Of a stretch of DNA of 64,000 nucleotides, positions 8,469 through 19,023 are shown piece by piece. Where the stretch lies: contig NZ_CP029002.1 in assembly GCF_003073375.1 (NCBI RefSeq), positions 2,528,001-2,592,000 of the forward strand, in the 5' to 3' direction. The position numbers were made by a program, and so were the translations under genes. Each line of letters begins with the position of its first letter. Position 1 is the first letter of the stretch. A model generated the notes under the pieces. The model was not told the origin of the DNA. It was given only the letters and a program-made list of their open reading frames with translations, and did not search any database. The DNA is from Lysinibacillus sp. 2017. GTDB lineage: Bacteria > Bacillota > Bacilli > Bacillales_A > Planococcaceae.

Positions 8469-10973
8469 TTATTCAATAAAATCATAAGGTGAAATATTGT
8501 CCATACCAATGAGTGGATGGATATAAGGAGCTGTCTCTGTTGTCAGGTGATTCGGTAAGGTTTCACCAATTTTATGAGAATCTGAGACATTTAGTAAACT
8601 TAATTGTTCTTCACTATTCGCTTTTTTTGCTTCCACTTTCTCCATTACTACGATCTCTTTTTCATCAGTTTCTTTTACAGATTTTGCCACATTTTCTGAT
8701 AATGCTGGATTTAATCGAGCCATTAAGCTTGTGTAGCGCATTAAATCATCCGTCTTTGCTAAACCCTTCGCTAGAACATCAGGTTCTCCGCATAATATTA
8801 AAAAGTTTTTTGCGCGCGTAATACCTGTATAGAGCAAATTACGTCGTAACATTTTGGAATATCCGCGCACAACTGGCATAATAACCGTTTGGAATTCAGA
8901 GCCTTGTGATTTATGAATTGAGCAGCAATACGCTAAAGTAATTTGATTTAAATCATGACGTTGGTACGTTACCTCGATACCATCGTAACTCACAATAAGT
9001 AAATCTTGCTTTTCAACCGTTTCTTTCGCGCGAATAATGGCGATGACTTCACCCATATCCCCGTTAAATACATTGTTTTCAGGTTGATTTACAAGTTGCA
9101 ACACCTTGTCACCAATGCGATATATCGTATCACCAAAAACAATTTCTTTACGTGATCCGTCATTTGGATTGACGAGCTGCTGTATTTCTTTATTTAAATT
9201 ATCGATACCTGCAGGTCCACGATACATTGGTGCTAGTACTTGAATATCGCGAATCGCTTGTCCTTTTGCAAGTGCCCCTTTCACAATTTGCGTGACAACA
9301 CTCGTTACTTGTGCAGCAGCAGCTTGAATAAAGGAACGATCCGAAGTTTTTGCAGTCAATGTATCTGGAACAATTCCTTTTTTAATTTGGTGCGCCATTT
9401 CGATAATTGTCGAACCTTCTGCTTGTCGATAAACATCTGTTAACTCCACTGTAGGTATTTGCTTCGATGCAAGTAAATCCTTTAACACTTGCCCTGGACC
9501 TACTGGTGGGAGCTGATCTTGGTCACCTACAAATACTACTTGTACATCTTCATGCAATGCTTTTAATAACTGATGTGCCAGCCACGTATCTACCATCGAC
9601 ATTTCATCGATAATGATTAAACGACCTGTAACTTCACGTTCTGTTTCTTCTGCCTTTTCATGGCCATTGAAGCCAAGTAAACGGTGAATCGTCATAGCAG
9701 GTAAGCCAGTAGATTCGGCTAAACGTTTTGCTGCACGTCCTGTTGGTGCTACTAATACAATTGGAAAAGGCTCTTCTTTTTCAACATACGTTTTTGGATT
9801 GAGCGACAAGCCGTGTAATTCAGCATATACTTCGACTAATCCTCGTACAACGGTTGTTTTCCCGGTACCAGGTCCCCCTGTTAAAATCATGACGCTTGAA
9901 TTTAACGCCGTTTCAATTGCTTGCGCTTGTGTTGGCGCATACGAAACATTATATTGCTCTTCTATATCGCCTATCGCTTTACGAATTTCATCGCGTGAGA
10001 AGTTTTCTGCTGTATTATTTTTTTCTTTCAACTCAATAATTTTACTGGCAATACCCACCTCACTAAAATACAGTGATGGCAAATACATGCGCGTTTCCTC
10101 ACCACAAATTCTCGAGTCCTCCCGCATTTCGATACACGCTTTCGAAATCGCCTCATACGGAATTTCAATGCGCTGACTTTGCTCTAGCATATCCTTAACC
10201 ATTGGTAGCACCTGTTCTGCATCCAAATAGACATGTCCTTCTGAAAGTGCCGCATTTGTTAATACATGAAATACAGCTGCTTTTATACGGTCTGGGTGAT
10301 TCCCTGTAATGCCTAGTTTAGAACCCAATTCATCTGCACGTATAAAGCCGACCCCTTCGACCTCTTCAATCAATCGGTACGGATTTTCTGTCAGTAAATT
10401 AATCGTTTCTTCACGGTACGCTTGATAAATTTTCATGCCAAGCTGTGGACCGAAGCCCCATTCATTTAACCGAACCATGACCCGCTCTAGCCCTAAATTT
10501 TCTTCAATCGTCTGACGAATCGTAAGCTTTTTATCATCATTTAAACGAGGGACAGCATCGAGTGCAGATGGATCATTTAGGATTTTATTAATGGCATCGA
10601 CGCCTAGTTTTTCAACAATTAATTCAGCAGTTTTCCTGCCAATACCTGTAAATAAATCACTCGATAAATAATGGACTACGCCCTGCTCTGTTGTTGGCAC
10701 TTCTTTTTCAAACGTATCGATTTGAAATTGCATCCCGTATTTTGGGTGACTTTTCATATGGCCTGTAAAGCGATAGAGTTCATCCTCTGCTAATTGAGGA
10801 AAATAACCGACAACAATAATTTCTTTTTCATCATATTGAATATTCGTTTCTTTAATTTTGACACGAATAATGGAATACATATTCGTTGCATTATGAAAAA
10901 TCGTCACAATAGGATGCCCTAGAATAAAGAGCTTATTGAGATCGAACAAATTCAGATTTTCCGCCATTTCCAT
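8469..10973 (-). CDS. recD2: RecD2 family ATP-dependent DNA helicase (YrrC)
   Basis: 834 residues. N-terminal RecD2-specific domain with tandem helix-hairpin-helix segments (about 80-220), then a superfamily 1B helicase core: Walker A G-G-P-G-T-G-K-T near residue 363, Walker B I-I-D-E-M-S-M, motif III G-D-x-D-Q-L-P-P-V-G, and C-terminal motifs V-Y-R-Q-A-E and H-K-S-Q-G-S-E-F. It is a 5'-3' helicase of DNA repair that acts without RecBC. The last 75 residues are a charged, low-complexity tail. The SD is weak, and ATG 10973 or the ATG two codons later are both possible. The usual downstream partners of B. subtilis (mnmA, iscS) are absent. Confidence 0.95.
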   Translation of the reverse strand: MEMAENLNLFDLNKLFILGHPIVTIFHNATNMYSIIRVKIKETNIQYDEKEIIVVGYFPQLAEDELYRFTGHMKSHPKYGMQFQIDTFEKEVPTTEQGVVHYLSSDLFTGIGRKTAELIVEKLGVDAINKILNDPSALDAVPRLNDDKKLTIRQTIEENLGLERVMVRLNEWGFGPQLGMKIYQAYREETINLLTENPYRLIEEVEGVGFIRADELGSKLGITGNHPDRIKAAVFHVLTNAALSEGHVYLDAEQVLPMVKDMLEQSQRIEIPYEAISKACIEMREDSRICGEETRMYLPSLYFSEVGIASKIIELKEKNNTAENFSRDEIRKAIGDIEEQYNVSYAPTQAQAIETALNSSVMILTGGPGTGKTTVVRGLVEVYAELHGLSLNPKTYVEKEEPFPIVLVAPTGRAAKRLAESTGLPAMTIHRLLGFNGHEKAEETEREVTGRLIIIDEMSMVDTWLAHQLLKALHEDVQVVFVGDQDQLPPVGPGQVLKDLLASKQIPTVELTDVYRQAEGSTIIEMAHQIKKGIVPDTLTAKTSDRSFIQAAAAQVTSVVTQIVKGALAKGQAIRDIQVLAPMYRGPAGIDNLNKEIQQLVNPNDGSRKEIVFGDTIYRIGDKVLQLVNQPENNVFNGDMGEVIAIIRAKETVEKQDLLIVSYDGIEVTYQRHDLNQITLAYCCSIHKSQGSEFQTVIMPVVRGYSKMLRRNLLYTGITRAKNFLILCGEPDVLAKGLAKTDDLMRYTSLMARLNPALSENVAKSVKETDEKEIVVMEKVEAKKANSEEQLSLLNVSDSHKIGETLPNHLTTETAPYIHPLIGMDNISPYDFIE

Positions 10974-11127
10974 GCCACACTTTCTTTACTTTAGTATGCT
11001 CATTTTAACATACGGAAAAACGACTGTCTTATTTAAATGCCATTTCTTATACGTCTGATTTTTCTATTAATTCCACGTGTCAAAATGGTATGATAAGACA
11101 AGATGTTTAGAAAAGGTAGTGAATGGA

Positions 11128-11883
11128 ATGGAATTTAGACCGTGTATTGATTTACATGAAGGAAAAGTAAAACAAATTGTCGGGAGCACGCTCGGCTATG
11201 AAAATAAAAAAGTAGTTGAAAATTTTTCATCCGAACATGATTCGTCTTATTATGCACAATTATTTGCGCAAAACCATTTAACTGGTGGACATGTCATAAT
11301 GCTTGGAGCTGGCAATGAAGAAGCAGCAATTCGTGCATTACAAGCCTATCCAAATGGTCTACAAATCGGTGGTGGCATTACAGCTGATAACGCGAACCAC
11401 TACATCGAAGCTGGTGCATCACACGTAATCGTAACGTCTTACATATTCCATGATGGCATGCTTGATATGGAACGATTATTAAAATTAGTCGAAGCGGTTG
11501 GAAAGGATAAATTAGTGATCGATTTAAGCTGCCGGAAGCGTGACGGTAAATGGTATGTCGTTACGGATAAATGGACAAAGTTTAGCGATTTTGAAGTTAA
11601 TTCCACATCGATAAAGGATATTGAAAAATTTTGTGATGAACTGTTAATTCACGCGGTGGATGTTGAAGGTAAACGCAGCGGCATGCAAGAAGAATTAGTG
11701 CGTGATTTAGCACAGTGGACTTCCATTCCTACAACTTATGCAGGTGGGGTTCGTTCAATTGAGGATTTAAAAAATTTCGAGTCAATTTCTAACGGCAAGC
11801 TACATGTTACAATCGGTAGTGCGTTGTCCATTTTTGGTGGAGATCTTGATTTTCATACAGTTGTCCATTATTGCGAGAAATAG
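11128..11883 (+). CDS. hisA: Eukaryote-type HisA (ProFAR isomerase)
   Basis: 251 residues. The start F-R-P-C-I-D-L-H-x-G-K-V-K-Q-I-V-G is the signature of the eukaryotic/HIS6 form of phosphoribosylformimino-AICAR-ribotide isomerase and differs from the usual bacterial HisA. Catalytic aspartates are expected in C-I-D-L-H and in H-A-V-D-V-E-G; phosphate-binding glycines are at Q-I-G-G-G-I and Y-A-G-G-V. ATG 11128 has AAAGGT 8 nt upstream, while the longer GTG reading at 11077 has no SD. No other his gene is nearby. It would act in step 4 of histidine synthesis. Confidence 0.88.
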   Translation: MEFRPCIDLHEGKVKQIVGSTLGYENKKVVENFSSEHDSSYYAQLFAQNHLTGGHVIMLGAGNEEAAIRALQAYPNGLQIGGGITADNANHYIEAGASHVIVTSYIFHDGMLDMERLLKLVEAVGKDKLVIDLSCRKRDGKWYVVTDKWTKFSDFEVNSTSIKDIEKFCDELLIHAVDVEGKRSGMQEELVRDLAQWTSIPTTYAGGVRSIEDLKNFESISNGKLHVTIGSALSIFGGDLDFHTVVHYCEK

Positions 11884-11884
11884 T

Positions 11885-11912
11885 AAAAGACGGGATGAAT
11901 CCCGTCTTTTTT
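11885..11912. terminator. Bidirectional terminator between hisA-like and Mn catalase
   Basis: A perfect stem AAAAGACGGGA / TCCCGTCTTTT with flanking A and T runs on both sides, suitable for ending both convergent transcripts. The catalase stop codon abuts it at 11911. Confidence 0.9.
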
Positions 11913-12804
11913 AAATATTCGCCATGAGTCTTTTTGCAATCATTTGATATTCTTCAGGACCTATACCTGGCGCAAATTCTTCTGGTAGCTCCTGTAAATC
12001 CGGAATTTTCGCTCCCTTTGGCGTTCCTTCTCTTACGATTAATGGGGCATTCGTTATCGGATGTGGACCTTTCCAAATTTTATCGATATCCTTATAATCG
12101 CCCACATAATTCCATGTAAACAGTACATTTCCATATCCGAGGTCTTCATATTTACGTGCTTGATCAAAAACATGATTATCTAAGCTTGGAATTGGTAGCA
12201 TTTTCGTGACATCAAGCCCTGTCGCCATTTCGAGAGCCTTTGCATAAGCCACGATATGCACACCACCGCGCACTAATAAATAGCCAATCATTTCCCGTGC
12301 TGTCGGATGATCCGTCATTTCAAATACGCGCATTTTATGAGTCCGTGCGCCACATTCCAAAAAGAAATTATGCAGTAAATCAAGTACTAAATTACCGCTT
12401 GAAAATACATTTTCCCCTGTCCAAGGCTTTAACATCGAATCCATAGGGAGTGCTGTTTGAGCCGCCGCAATGAAACTTTGTGTGTGTCTCATGTTTTTTG
12501 CATTTTGCATTGGGGCGACATTTGGATTTGCAGCAAATGTCGAATCTTTATGAAGTAAATTAATCGTGTTGGCGACAAGTTCAACATGACCAAACTCCTC
12601 TGCAGTAATACTAGCAACTAAATCGTAGAACGGTTTTAATTTCTTTTTCCCACGAAAATTAAAGGATTGATACATATAATTGTTTAATGTCGACATTTCG
12701 CCAAACTTTCCACCTAGCAGTTCTTGCACTGCACTCGCCGCATTAGCATCCCCGTACTCAACTTGCGGCAATTCAATTAATAACTTATTTACACGTTGAA
12801 ACAA
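11911..12804 (-). CDS. Manganese catalase family protein
   Basis: 297 residues, four-helix ferritin-like fold. The di-manganese ligands can be placed as E36 (F-G-E-M-S-T), E70 and H73 (E-E-F-G-H-V), a Glu in F-L-E-C-G-A, and a His in G-G-V-H-I-V-A-Y. It should dismutate hydrogen peroxide. In bacilli such proteins are either general catalases (YdbD type) or spore-coat proteins (YjqC, CotJC). The full length and the C-terminal G-T-P-K-G-A-K-I-P-D block favour the YdbD/YjqC group. AGGAGG precedes the start. A spore-related YuzF-like gene is immediately upstream. Confidence 0.92.
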   Translation of the reverse strand: MFQRVNKLLIELPQVEYGDANAASAVQELLGGKFGEMSTLNNYMYQSFNFRGKKKLKPFYDLVASITAEEFGHVELVANTINLLHKDSTFAANPNVAPMQNAKNMRHTQSFIAAAQTALPMDSMLKPWTGENVFSSGNLVLDLLHNFFLECGARTHKMRVFEMTDHPTAREMIGYLLVRGGVHIVAYAKALEMATGLDVTKMLPIPSLDNHVFDQARKYEDLGYGNVLFTWNYVGDYKDIDKIWKGPHPITNAPLIVREGTPKGAKIPDLQELPEEFAPGIGPEEYQMIAKRLMANI

Positions 12805-12867
12805 AAAAGCACCTCCTAAATCGTCCTATTCAACATATGACGAAGAGAAGGTACGTAGACCATTTTG

Positions 12868-13086
12868 TTAGCTGTTTTTCATAAACGGTGTCACCCAAAC
12901 AATTTGTTCAATTCGAATAAAAAATGGCATTCGGCATACATCCAGGACGATATAATCTGGACAAATGGCAGCAAGAATACCTTGTTGTACATGATTACCC
13001 GTTTGTTGTACCGCTACCATTTGACCTAAGAACGGCTGAATAGCTTCTAACCAATAGGCATTCGAATAAGAAACCGGTTGAACCAA
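12868..13086 (-). CDS. YuzF-like DUF2642 protein
   Basis: 72 residues. The C-terminal block C-R-M-P-F-F-I-R-I-E-Q-I-V-W-V matches the YuzF/DUF2642 family, in which several members are spore-coat or spore-associated. The family has an Sm-like small beta fold (G-Q-M-V-A-V-Q-Q-T and Q-G-I-L-A-A-I-x-P-D-Y-I-V-L). The TTG at 13086, 7 nt after AGGAG, is chosen; the longer reading starts inside the SD. Function is unproven. Confidence 0.78.
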   Translation of the reverse strand: MVQPVSYSNAYWLEAIQPFLGQMVAVQQTGNHVQQGILAAICPDYIVLDVCRMPFFIRIEQIVWVTPFMKNS

Positions 13087-13148
13087 AAAATCACTCCTTT
13101 GCAAGCATACTTTAGAATATGCTGTAAAGAAGTGATTCGTGCGCTTTG

Positions 13149-13595
13149 TTATTTTGTTTTTGACTCGATAATGATGGTTACTGGCCCGTCATTGATTAAA
13201 GCCACATCCATCATAGCTCCGAAAATCCCCGTTTCCACATGTAAGCCGTGCGTTTTTAATTGTTCATTAAACGCTAACCATAAAGGCTCGGCTTGCTCTG
13301 GTCTTGCTGCTTCGATAAAGCTTGGGCGTTTCCCTTTACGCGTATCTGCGTACAATGTAAATTGTGAAACCGATAAAATTGCTCCCCCGACTTCTATAAT
13401 CGAGCGGTTCATCTTCCCGTCTTCATCTTCCCAAATGCGTAAATCTGCAATTTTTTTCGCTACATATGCAATATCTTCTTCTGTATCGGCATGTGTAATC
13501 CCAACAAGTAACACATAGCCCTTTTCAATCGCACCCGTTACTTTACCATCTACTGTAACCGATGCATTTCTTGAACGTTGTAATACTACTCGCAT
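13149..13595 (-). CDS. dtd: D-aminoacyl-tRNA deacylase
   Basis: 148 residues, exact family length. The cross-subunit motifs are present: S-Q-F-T-L-Y-A-D-T near residue 80 and N-D-G-P-V-T (an N-x-G-P-V-T motif) near the C-terminus. The enzyme removes D-amino acids or glycine mischarged on tRNA. It lies 21 nt downstream of relA and is co-transcribed with it, as in B. subtilis (relA-dtd). Confidence 0.97.
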   Translation of the reverse strand: MRVVLQRSRNASVTVDGKVTGAIEKGYVLLVGITHADTEEDIAYVAKKIADLRIWEDEDGKMNRSIIEVGGAILSVSQFTLYADTRKGKRPSFIEAARPEQAEPLWLAFNEQLKTHGLHVETGIFGAMMDVALINDGPVTIIIESKTK

Positions 13596-13616
13596 AATTG
13601 TTTAACCTTCAATCTA

Positions 13617-15812
13617 TTAATTAATAACGCGTTGTACCGAATAAATGTCCGGTAGTTGTTTAATTTTTTCTACGACTTTATGAAGTCCAGAAATGTTAGA
13701 AATGGCAATCGTTAAATGAATCGTTGCGATTTTTTCACGGTCAGCACGTCCTGTTACCGCTAAAATATTCGTTTTTGCTTCACTTACGGCATGCATGACA
13801 TCATTTAAAATACCTGGACGATCGTATGCTGAAATTTCAATATCAACAGGATAATCCTTCTTCACATGCATGCCTGAGTTTTCCCACTCTACTTCAATAA
13901 GACGTTCTATATTTTCATCTACTTGAATGTTTGGACAATCAGCACGGTGAACGGAAACCCCACGCCCTTTTGTTATAAAACCGACAATGACATCACCTGG
14001 AACTGGTGTACAACAGCGAGATAAACGAATAAGTAAATTGTCGATACCTTTAACAACCACGCCAGACTCTGTATGTTTTTTCGGAACTTGATTGTTCATG
14101 TTCTTCACAATTTTTTCAAGCGCTTCTTCTTGTTCACGCTCTTTACGCATCTTTTCAGCGAGACGGTTGACGATTTGTTGTGCGGTAATGCCACCTACGC
14201 CAACTGCTGCATATAGATCATCTTCATGAGTGTAATTATATTTTTCGATCACGCGCTTAATGTTTTCAGGAGTCATGACAACTTTAGCATCAAACTCTTG
14301 TGCTTTAATTTCTTTTTCAACGAGTTCTTTGCCTTTATCGACACTTTCTTCACGCACATATTTTTTAAAGAATTGTTTGATTTTGTTTTTTGCTTGCGAG
14401 CTTTGTGCAATTTTAATCCAGTCACGACTTGGACCGAATGATTGTTTCGATGTTAAAACTTCTACAATATCGCCCGTTTTTAACGGCGTATCTAGTGGAA
14501 CCATTTTACTGTTTACTTTCGCACCAATTGTTTTGTTACCGACTTCCGAGTGCACACGATATGCAAAGTCAATAGGTACAGAACCAGCGGGTAATTCGAT
14601 GACATCCCCTTTTGGTGAGAATACATATACCATATCCGAGAATAAGTCGAATTTTAATGATTCCATAAATTCTGCTGCATTAGACGATTCGTTTTGGAAC
14701 TCTAAAATTTCACGGAACCATGTTAATTTTTGATCAATGTTTTGGACATTTTCATCAACCGTTTTTCCTTCTTTGTACGCCCAGTGTGCTGCGATACCGA
14801 ACTCAGCAATTTTGTGCATTTCCTTCGTACGAATTTGCACTTCTAGTGGATCACCATACGGCCCAATCACAGTTGTATGCAGAGATTGATATAAGTTTTG
14901 CTTTGGCATTGCAATATAATCTTTAAATCGACCAGGCATCGGCTTCCAAAGTGTATGAATAATCCCAATCACGGCGTAACAATCTTTAATGCTATCGACA
15001 AGAATACGAACAGCTAATAAATCATATATTTCATTGAACTGCTTTTTTTGCAACGCCATTTTACGATAAATACTATATAAATGCTTTGGACGACCATATA
15101 CGTCTGCTTCGATTTCTACTTCTTTAAGCTGTGAATTAATTTCATCCATCACATTATCTAAATACGCCTCACGCTCGTCACGCTTTTTCTTCATCAAACT
15201 GACAATGCGATAGTATTGTTGCGGATTTAAATAACGTAACGCTGTATCTTCCAGCTCCCACTTCACTTTTGAAATTCCTAATCGGTGAGCAAGTGGCGCA
15301 AAGATTTCAAGCGTTTCCTGGGAAATACGGCGTTGCTTTTCTGCAGGTAAGTGCTTTAACGTACGCATATTGTGCAGACGGTCCGCTAACTTGATTAAGA
15401 TGACACGAATATCTTGTGCCATCGCAACGAACATTTTTCGATGATTTTCTGCTTGTTGTTCTTCTTTTGACATGTATTTAATTTTACCAAGCTTCGTTAC
15501 ACCATCAACAAGCTTAGCTACTTCCTCACTAAAGGCATTCACTAAGTCTTCACGCGTTACTTCTGTATCTTCTACCACGTCGTGTAAAAAGCCCGCAGCA
15601 ACCGTTTCAGGGTCCATTTGCAGCTCAGCTAAAATACCCGCTACTTGTACGGGATGAATAATATAAGGTTCTCCAGAGCTACGGAACTGCTCTTTATGTG
15701 CTTCTTTTGCTACCTCATATGCTTTGACAACAAAGGCAACATGTTCTTCATTCATATAGGATTTTACGAGCTCGAAAACATCTTCGGGCGCTAATATTTG
15801 TTCTTTCGCCAT
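13617..15812 (-). CDS. relA: Bifunctional (p)ppGpp synthetase/hydrolase RelA
   Basis: 731 residues. HD hydrolase domain with H53 and H77-D78 (H-D-V-V-E-D), RelA synthetase domain (about 230-350, with Y-Q-S-L-H-T and E-x-Q-I-R-T), TGS domain (about 390-450), a conserved-Cys region (R-C-C-x-P-V-P-G-D), and a C-terminal ACT domain. It makes and degrades (p)ppGpp in the stringent response. ATG 15812 is chosen because AAGGTGG sits 7 nt upstream; the longest frame would start 7 codons earlier, over the SD. Confidence 0.98.
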   Translation of the reverse strand: MAKEQILAPEDVFELVKSYMNEEHVAFVVKAYEVAKEAHKEQFRSSGEPYIIHPVQVAGILAELQMDPETVAAGFLHDVVEDTEVTREDLVNAFSEEVAKLVDGVTKLGKIKYMSKEEQQAENHRKMFVAMAQDIRVILIKLADRLHNMRTLKHLPAEKQRRISQETLEIFAPLAHRLGISKVKWELEDTALRYLNPQQYYRIVSLMKKKRDEREAYLDNVMDEINSQLKEVEIEADVYGRPKHLYSIYRKMALQKKQFNEIYDLLAVRILVDSIKDCYAVIGIIHTLWKPMPGRFKDYIAMPKQNLYQSLHTTVIGPYGDPLEVQIRTKEMHKIAEFGIAAHWAYKEGKTVDENVQNIDQKLTWFREILEFQNESSNAAEFMESLKFDLFSDMVYVFSPKGDVIELPAGSVPIDFAYRVHSEVGNKTIGAKVNSKMVPLDTPLKTGDIVEVLTSKQSFGPSRDWIKIAQSSQAKNKIKQFFKKYVREESVDKGKELVEKEIKAQEFDAKVVMTPENIKRVIEKYNYTHEDDLYAAVGVGGITAQQIVNRLAEKMRKEREQEEALEKIVKNMNNQVPKKHTESGVVVKGIDNLLIRLSRCCTPVPGDVIVGFITKGRGVSVHRADCPNIQVDENIERLIEVEWENSGMHVKKDYPVDIEISAYDRPGILNDVMHAVSEAKTNILAVTGRADREKIATIHLTIAISNISGLHKVVEKIKQLPDIYSVQRVIN

Positions 15813-15983
15813 AATTTGTCCACCTTGTTCCATTAATTTTCACGTTAGATATAAATTCAATTGTATAAAAAAAGGCTAGTAAATGTAAAGGTAGTAAGCC
15901 ATTTAGTTTTTTAGATTTGCGAAATATGTAAAATCAATGAACGGAATTTTGTTGACATTCAGGGGATTTAGGAGCTTTTAATA

Positions 15984-16018
15984 AAAAAACTACCCTACAC
16001 AAATGTGCAAAGTAGTTC
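15984..16018 (-). terminator. Possible apt terminator
   Basis: A short imperfect hairpin (ACTAC...GTAGT arms) with a T7 run on the minus strand downstream of apt. The rest of the apt-relA gap probably holds the relA promoter, which I could not place exactly. Confidence 0.55.
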
Positions 16019-16025
16019 CATTCAA

Positions 16026-16538
16026 TTAGTATTGAATTAAAGTTTTTATAGGTATACTGCCGATTTTTGCACGCCCGTTTAATTCTGTTAACTCGATAAT
16101 GAAAGCAGCACCTACTACTTTACCACCAAGTTCCTCAATTAAGCGAACTGTTGCTTCTACAGTACCACCAGTTGCAAGTAAATCATCACAGATTAATACT
16201 TTTTGTCCTGGCTTGATTGCATCTTTGTGCATTGTTAATGTATCTTTACCGTATTCTAAACCGTAATCAGCAGAAATTACTTCACGGGGTAATTTACCAG
16301 GTTTACGTACTGGTGCAAAACCGATTTCAAGTGCATATGCTACTGGGCAACCGATGATGAAACCACGTGCTTCTGGACCTACGATAATTTCAGCACCAAC
16401 TTCTTTTGCATACTTAACAATTTCATCGGTTGCATATTTATATGCAGGACCGTTATCCATAATTGTTGTAATATCTTTAAAGCTGATTCCTTCTTTTGGC
16501 CAGTTTTCTACTGTCGTTACATATTGCTTTAAATCCAT
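16026..16538 (-). CDS. apt: Adenine phosphoribosyltransferase
   Basis: 170 residues. The PRPP-binding motif [13 protein letters not shown] (about 120-132) and the flexible-loop region [10 protein letters not shown] identify APRT, which salvages adenine to AMP. Order recJ-apt-relA-dtd is as in B. subtilis. AGGAGG precedes ATG 16538. Confidence 0.98.
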   Translation of the reverse strand: MDLKQYVTTVENWPKEGISFKDITTIMDNGPAYKYATDEIVKYAKEVGAEIIVGPEARGFIIGCPVAYALEIGFAPVRKPGKLPREVISADYGLEYGKDTLTMHKDAIKPGQKVLICDDLLATGGTVEATVRLIEELGGKVVGAAFIIELTELNGRAKIGSIPIKTLIQY

Positions 16539-16553
16539 TATTCCATGTCCTCC

Positions 16554-18875
16554 TCAAGAACTCAACCGTTCATCAAACCATTGTTTTAACTCACTAAAAG
16601 TTGCATATAAAAGCTTTTGTTCAAGCTCAATTTGTTGTGAACGCATTTTATAAGACGGCGCTTCTGATAATGCTTTTTTGGGTGCATTTTCATTTACGGT
16701 CGTCAAACCATTCTCTATTGTAACAAATCCTAGCTCAAAAAACACTTTTGTCATAAATTTAATTACATCAATATTTAGTCCAATATGTTGCGATAATTGT
16801 AAAATATGTTGGTTTAGGTTAAAGGTCGGACGTTTTTTAAGAAATCCGTAATACCAAGTAAAGTGATCACGCGACGGCATCCCTTCAAAATATTGTGAGT
16901 TATTCGTATAAAAATGGGCATAAATACGCTCGATTGAAGTGGTTTTTAACAGTTCTTCAAAAAGTGACACGTTCTCAGGTAAATCAAGCACGACGATACT
17001 TTGCTTTAAATGTTGTAAATTTGTCGTTTCTGTTACTAAAAGGATTTCTGTTGGCATTAATTTTGCAAAATATTCTTTTGTCTGCTCACTAAAAGCGATA
17101 AAGTCTGACTTATCAACAGGAATTTTTTGTAGCCAATTGGCCGTTTGACTCTTTCCTCGATAATCATAAAGTTGCCACTCGTTTACGCCAAGATCTTGAA
17201 TCATAAATTGAGGCTTTTTATTGCCTTGCCATTCATTGATTTGTAAATCGCCAACAAGCGAAATTTTTACTCCATATGCAATTTCGTCAAACAAACGCCC
17301 TTTACCAAAGCCGATTGCATCCAGTGATCCGTGCGGGTCTTCTAATTCCATTTTCAAATGATTTTCTGCCGATCCAATTTTCCGCATTGACTTCACATGA
17401 ACGTCTTGAATTGCAAAAATCGGTTTCGGAAATTCCGTTCCAAATGGAGCAAGCTGACGAATCTCTTCAATCGACTCTACAGTAATTTCGCTTAATTCAA
17501 TTGGAACATCCACAAATAACTTTTGAATAAGTTGGTCTTCCGTTAAACAGCTAGACGCCTGTTCATGCAATCGTTTTCGTAAATCTTCCACATTTTCTAG
17601 CTCAAGCGTCATCCCTGCTGCCATCGGATGTCCTCCGAAATGTGGTAAAATGTCACTGTTTTTTGCAAGCTCATTATACAAATGGAAACCTTCAATACTA
17701 CGTGCTGAACCTTTTGCAATTCCTTTTTCGCGATCAATCGATAGTACAATCGTTGGACGATAGTATTTTTCAACTAAGCGCGAGGCAACAATCCCTACAA
17801 CCCCGGCATTCCAACCTTCTCCAGCAACAACTAATACTAAAGAATTGCGTAACTCCTCGTTTGACTCAATCATCTCTATTGCTTCGATTGCAATATCCTC
17901 AACAATTTTTTTCCGTTCAGTATTTTTTTCATTTAATTGCTTCGCTAGGCTATTGGCTTGTAATTGGTCATCACTCATTAAAAAGTGGACGCCCGGTGCA
18001 GCATTTCCTAATCGCCCGATTGCATTTAAACGAGGACCGAAGTAAAAGCCAACTGTCTCTTCCGTAATCTCTTTTTGCGTTGCACCAGCTGCTTCACACA
18101 TTGCAGGAACCCATGGATTAAAAGTTTGTCTTAATGCTTTTAATCCGCACTGTACTAAATAACGGTTTTCCCCAACAAGTGGAACTAAATCGGCTATTGT
18201 GCCAATTGCAACGTATTCAAATAAATGCTCCGGCAATTCACCATATAATGCATGTGCTAATTTAAATGCAACACCTACACCAGCAAGCTCACCAAACGGA
18301 TAATGCCCTACAGGAATACGGGGATGGATAATGATATTCGCATCAGGTAGCGCTTCTCCTGGCTCGTGGTGATCGGTAATAATCACATCCATACCTAATT
18401 CACGCGCAACTTTTACGGGCTCAATCCCACTAATACCGTTATCGACCGTAATAATTAATTGTACGCCTTTTTCATGTGCTTCTTTGAAAAGTTCAACATT
18501 TGGACCATAACCATGTGTAAATCGGTTTGGAATCATAAAGTCCACATCTGCACCTATATCGAGTAAGGCATTTAGTAGAACCGTTGTACTAGTAATACCA
18601 TCCGCGTCATAATCCCCATAAACTAAAATCTTCTCTCCATTTTCAAGTGCTTCTTCAATTCGTGCAACAGCTTCTTCCATTCCCGCCAATAGAAATGGAT
18701 CATGATATTGAGTTGCATCGATGGTTAATAAAGGGCGCGCTTGCTCAACTGTTTCACACCCTCTTGCTATTAAAATTTTCGAAGCTATCGTAGAAATATT
18801 TAATTCCGTACTTAATTGTTTCACGAGCTGTTCGTTCGGCTCCTGAATAGTCCAAAGCTTTTGCGATTTTATCAT
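16554..18875 (-). CDS. recJ: Single-stranded-DNA-specific exonuclease RecJ
   Basis: 773 residues. DHH phosphoesterase motifs are clear: V-Y-G-D-Y-D-A-D-G (about 82-90) and I-I-T-D-H-H-E-P-G-E (about 165); DHHA1 with F-G-G-H-P-M-A-A-G near residue 400; then an OB domain and the extended C-terminal domain found in Firmicute RecJ. It degrades 5' single-stranded DNA in recombination and mismatch or base-excision repair. It precedes apt by 15 nt. Confidence 0.97.
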   Translation of the reverse strand: MIKSQKLWTIQEPNEQLVKQLSTELNISTIASKILIARGCETVEQARPLLTIDATQYHDPFLLAGMEEAVARIEEALENGEKILVYGDYDADGITSTTVLLNALLDIGADVDFMIPNRFTHGYGPNVELFKEAHEKGVQLIITVDNGISGIEPVKVARELGMDVIITDHHEPGEALPDANIIIHPRIPVGHYPFGELAGVGVAFKLAHALYGELPEHLFEYVAIGTIADLVPLVGENRYLVQCGLKALRQTFNPWVPAMCEAAGATQKEITEETVGFYFGPRLNAIGRLGNAAPGVHFLMSDDQLQANSLAKQLNEKNTERKKIVEDIAIEAIEMIESNEELRNSLVLVVAGEGWNAGVVGIVASRLVEKYYRPTIVLSIDREKGIAKGSARSIEGFHLYNELAKNSDILPHFGGHPMAAGMTLELENVEDLRKRLHEQASSCLTEDQLIQKLFVDVPIELSEITVESIEEIRQLAPFGTEFPKPIFAIQDVHVKSMRKIGSAENHLKMELEDPHGSLDAIGFGKGRLFDEIAYGVKISLVGDLQINEWQGNKKPQFMIQDLGVNEWQLYDYRGKSQTANWLQKIPVDKSDFIAFSEQTKEYFAKLMPTEILLVTETTNLQHLKQSIVVLDLPENVSLFEELLKTTSIERIYAHFYTNNSQYFEGMPSRDHFTWYYGFLKKRPTFNLNQHILQLSQHIGLNIDVIKFMTKVFFELGFVTIENGLTTVNENAPKKALSEAPSYKMRSQQIELEQKLLYATFSELKQWFDERLSS

Positions 18876-18979
18876 GTAAATTCACTTCCTCATGCAGTCC
18901 ATTATACCGAATTTTAGTCCTGTTTCATAAAAAATGTTTCGAAAATTTATTGTTTGAAATAATATATTCCCAAATAAAA

Positions 18980-19013
18980 AGATGCTTTGTAAAATTACTC
19001 TTACAAAACATCT
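18980..19013 (-). terminator. Terminator of the LapA-like gene
   Basis: Stem AGATG..TTGTAA / TTACAA..CATCT with a T5 tract on the minus strand. It separates the LapA-like gene from recJ. Confidence 0.75.
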
Positions 19014-19023
19014 CATTGCCTTG

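Noticed and set aside
11077-11127. GTG start for the hisA-like gene
   Set aside because: No SD; ATG 11128 has one and begins at the family N-terminus.
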